Part shown: positions 62,085-64,000 of the stretch, in pieces | How the letters are laid out: each line of letters opens with the position of its first letter | Position numbering within the stretch: position 1 is the stretch's first letter | NCBI GenBank assembly: GCA_947034885.2 | Contig: OX344754.2 | Coordinates: 16,262,501 to 16,326,500, forward strand | DNA length: 64,000 nt | Direction: 5' to 3' | Source: Thuidium tamariscinum | Taxonomy: Eukaryota; Streptophyta; Bryopsida; Hypnales; Thuidiaceae | Made by a program: the position numbers and the translations under genes | The notes under the pieces: generated by a model | The model's database searches: none | The model's input: only the letters and a program-made list of their open reading frames with translations | What the model was told of the DNA's origin: nothing

Positions 62085-63139
62085 TTACAAAGCCAAGGGT
62101 TTTGATAAGAATTGGAAATGATCTATTTTCAAGTTTCAATTGTTGATTAGAATCATTTTCCAAATAGAAAGTAGTTTAGTTAGAAACAAAATTTGGTAAT
62201 TGAAGATCAAGTAATAGGCTTTAAAAGGAATCATTATATGTATAATAGTGGACTTCAAATTTGTTTTGAATTCCTTTGTTTTCATCATCATATGCATCCA
62301 ACAAATGAATGTACTTTGTAAGAATTTTTATGCATTGTAAGACCTTCTACTATAATATGAAACAATTTTGTGTAAAACCAAATATAAAGCCATATAAAGT
62401 GCATCAAAATTATTCTAGAAAATCATTTTTGTCTTTACTAATTTATAATAGTGTAAGATCTAAAAGTCACTCTAATAGCTATACAATATTTTTATGTTCT
62501 TCAAACAATAAAAGATTCAAATTACATTTGCATTTGGCATTTCTATGCAATAGGATCACTGCAAAAGACACTTGTATTATTTTTTATCACATATTGCATG
62601 TTGATCAATTTTTTGACCATAGCTTTTGCATATTGACTCCAAATGACTCAAAATTCATAGAAAAGTTACTTATGACTATTATACATGTTGTTTAATATTT
62701 TAATTTTTAAAAAATAGTTCAATATTTAATAATAGCCCCCAATATTATGTCACATTTGTCATTTAAAAAAAAAAGTATTACCCAAAGAAACAAATTTGGA
62801 ACTAAAATTCGGAAGAAATGGTCTTGTAGTGTACTTTTATCTACTATTCAAAGGATTTCCAAAAATAACTAAGTATATATTTTGTAGAAGTTTACAAAAT
62901 GAACCTCTTTTTACTTGCATTTTCAAATATGGAAAAATCTATTTTCGTGGATTTTTGGCAAATGACTTCAACTATATAGTTCTTACAAATGTCCACTTTT
63001 TATTTTATTTAATTAAACATTATCCTATATTTTATTAGTAAAAATACTAAACTATCTATTTTCTTGAGATTTGGTATTTTTTATATTCTCCTATCTAGAG
63101 ATTTTTTTAAAGAATTATCCTTTGTTGGTTACCTTCATC
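62085..63139. other. AT-rich spacer without recognised features
   Basis: The longest frame (62309-62695, +) is Phe/Ile/Asn/Lys-rich and shows no domain; I treat it as chance. No transposon ends were found. Confidence 0.35.
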
Positions 63140-63143
63140 TTAA

Positions 63144-64000
63144 CCCCTAAAGGACCTTTGTCCCCTTAAAGGACAAGATGGATTTTGGGCATGTTCCTAT
63201 GACTTCAAGTTTTGATGAAATTTTTTGAAATTTTCTCAGAAGATAGGGAAATTGATTAGCTTTGTAGGAATATAATTTTTTATTTCAATTGGTGCTCATG
63301 AATAAAATTTATTCCACAGAAAGTCCAAATTCTATTAGGTGGGCAACAAATTTTTTTTGCAAGAAGTCAAAATTAAAATTTTCAATTTTTTTTTTCTGAA
63401 ATAATATATTTTTGACTATATGTGAAGCTTGGTTCATTCTATTTCGACTTGTAAAGTTGTAATGAGAAAGTTATGGACAATCTTGTTTGGGCATTGTAAA
63501 CAACTTCTTCAAGAAAATAATTTTTAGGATTCATTTTTTATGCAATTTTACAATTTAAAAAAAAAATTGTTGGACAAGGTTATGTTTATTGGCTAGAACA
63601 ATCTCATTATTGGAATTGTTATGTTCTTATGTTTCAATCCCATCTTAGAGCTATTAACCATTTAGTAATTCTTTCAATCCCGCTTTCAATCTTGAATGTA
63701 ATTCTATTTAATAATCTTTTAAAGAATGGTAATTAAGTGATTTTTTGTGAATTTTTTTTCCTAAACTTTGAACTCAATTTCTTAACACAAAAATTTATAA
63801 ACTCAAATTCTATAATGCAGATTTTTTTTACAAATGATGACCAGTCAAAGTCATTTGAAATTGCACACAATAGTTCAAAAATACTTTTTTTTTCAACTTA
63901 TAATGCTCATATCTTTCAATCTGTATGGTCAAATTTCATGAAATTTTTACCACATGATCTTGGTCAAGTTAACTACAAGATCCTACAATTTGATTTTTTT
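63144..64000 (+). mobile_element. piggyBac-like element, cut off by the window end
   Basis: TTAA at 63140-63143 is followed by CCCCTAAAGGACC. The sequence tracks the 53542-54478 copy (TGGATTTTGGGCATGTTCCT, TCCTATGACTTCAAG, CCACATGATCTTGGTCAAGT). By comparison about 80 bp and the right TTAA should lie beyond the window. Confidence 0.65.

Noticed and set aside
62309..62695. 128-residue + strand frame in AT-rich flank
   Set aside because: Composition is that of AT-rich DNA (Phe, Ile, Asn, Lys, Ser) and no domain or promoter context is visible.

Overview
This is plant nuclear DNA, most likely from a bryophyte and perhaps a liverwort. Two host genes can be supported. One is a plastid-type APS kinase gene (852-2420, + strand, one intron). 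The other is a small intronless gene (59251-59670, - strand) for a linker-histone winged-helix domain fused to an Arg/His tail. Arg-tailed H1 proteins that serve as sperm protamine precursors are known from liverworts, and that is the main pointer to the organism; this is inference. Everything else is AT-rich spacer and mobile DNA.

The centre of the window is one very large nested CACTA (En/Spm) transposon, 8700-52719 (44,020 bp). It starts CACTACTAG, ends CTACTAGTG, and is flanked by a 3-bp duplication CCA. It carries a TnpA-like gene on the - strand (23803 to 16149: AT-hook, Ser/Arg-rich region, Transposase_24-like domain), a small two-exon + strand gene of unknown role (25156-27402), and a tnp2 transposase gene (about 44120-49729, + strand). 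The - and + genes diverge from about 24-25 kb, and base composition changes strand bias there. Three later insertions lie inside it: a 361-bp hAT MITE (10595-10955, 8-bp target duplication), a 4,184-bp solo-LTR-like unit in intron 1 of the TnpA-like gene (18787-22970, 5-bp duplication), and a 13.6-kb DNA transposon (about 30533-44094, probable 4-bp duplication GATT) in the 5' part of the tnp2 transcript.

The 13.6-kb insertion is the most unusual object. It holds two convergent genes. The - strand gene encodes an 895-codon transposase-like protein with DFAEN, WSDG and GHGKG motifs. The + strand gene encodes a 683-codon protein with a coiled coil, a RING-H2-like finger and a basic tail. Between their 3' ends is a 4.5-kb imperfect inverted repeat built from about 60-bp minisatellite units. 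Each gene has a large intron filled with degenerate short repeats.

The flanks (3.2-8.7 kb and 52.7-64 kb) are about 75% AT by eye. They hold CACTA, Stowaway and foldback MITEs, a dispersed repeat found in opposite orientations on the two sides of the CACTA element, and a family of about 920-940-bp elements with TTAA target sites and CCCCTAAAGGAC termini, which looks like non-autonomous piggyBac.

Several transposon genes carry isolated in-frame stops or one-base frame breaks in otherwise clean reading frames, so most copies here look recently inactivated. All exon joins given were inferred by eye from splice-site sequence and phase.
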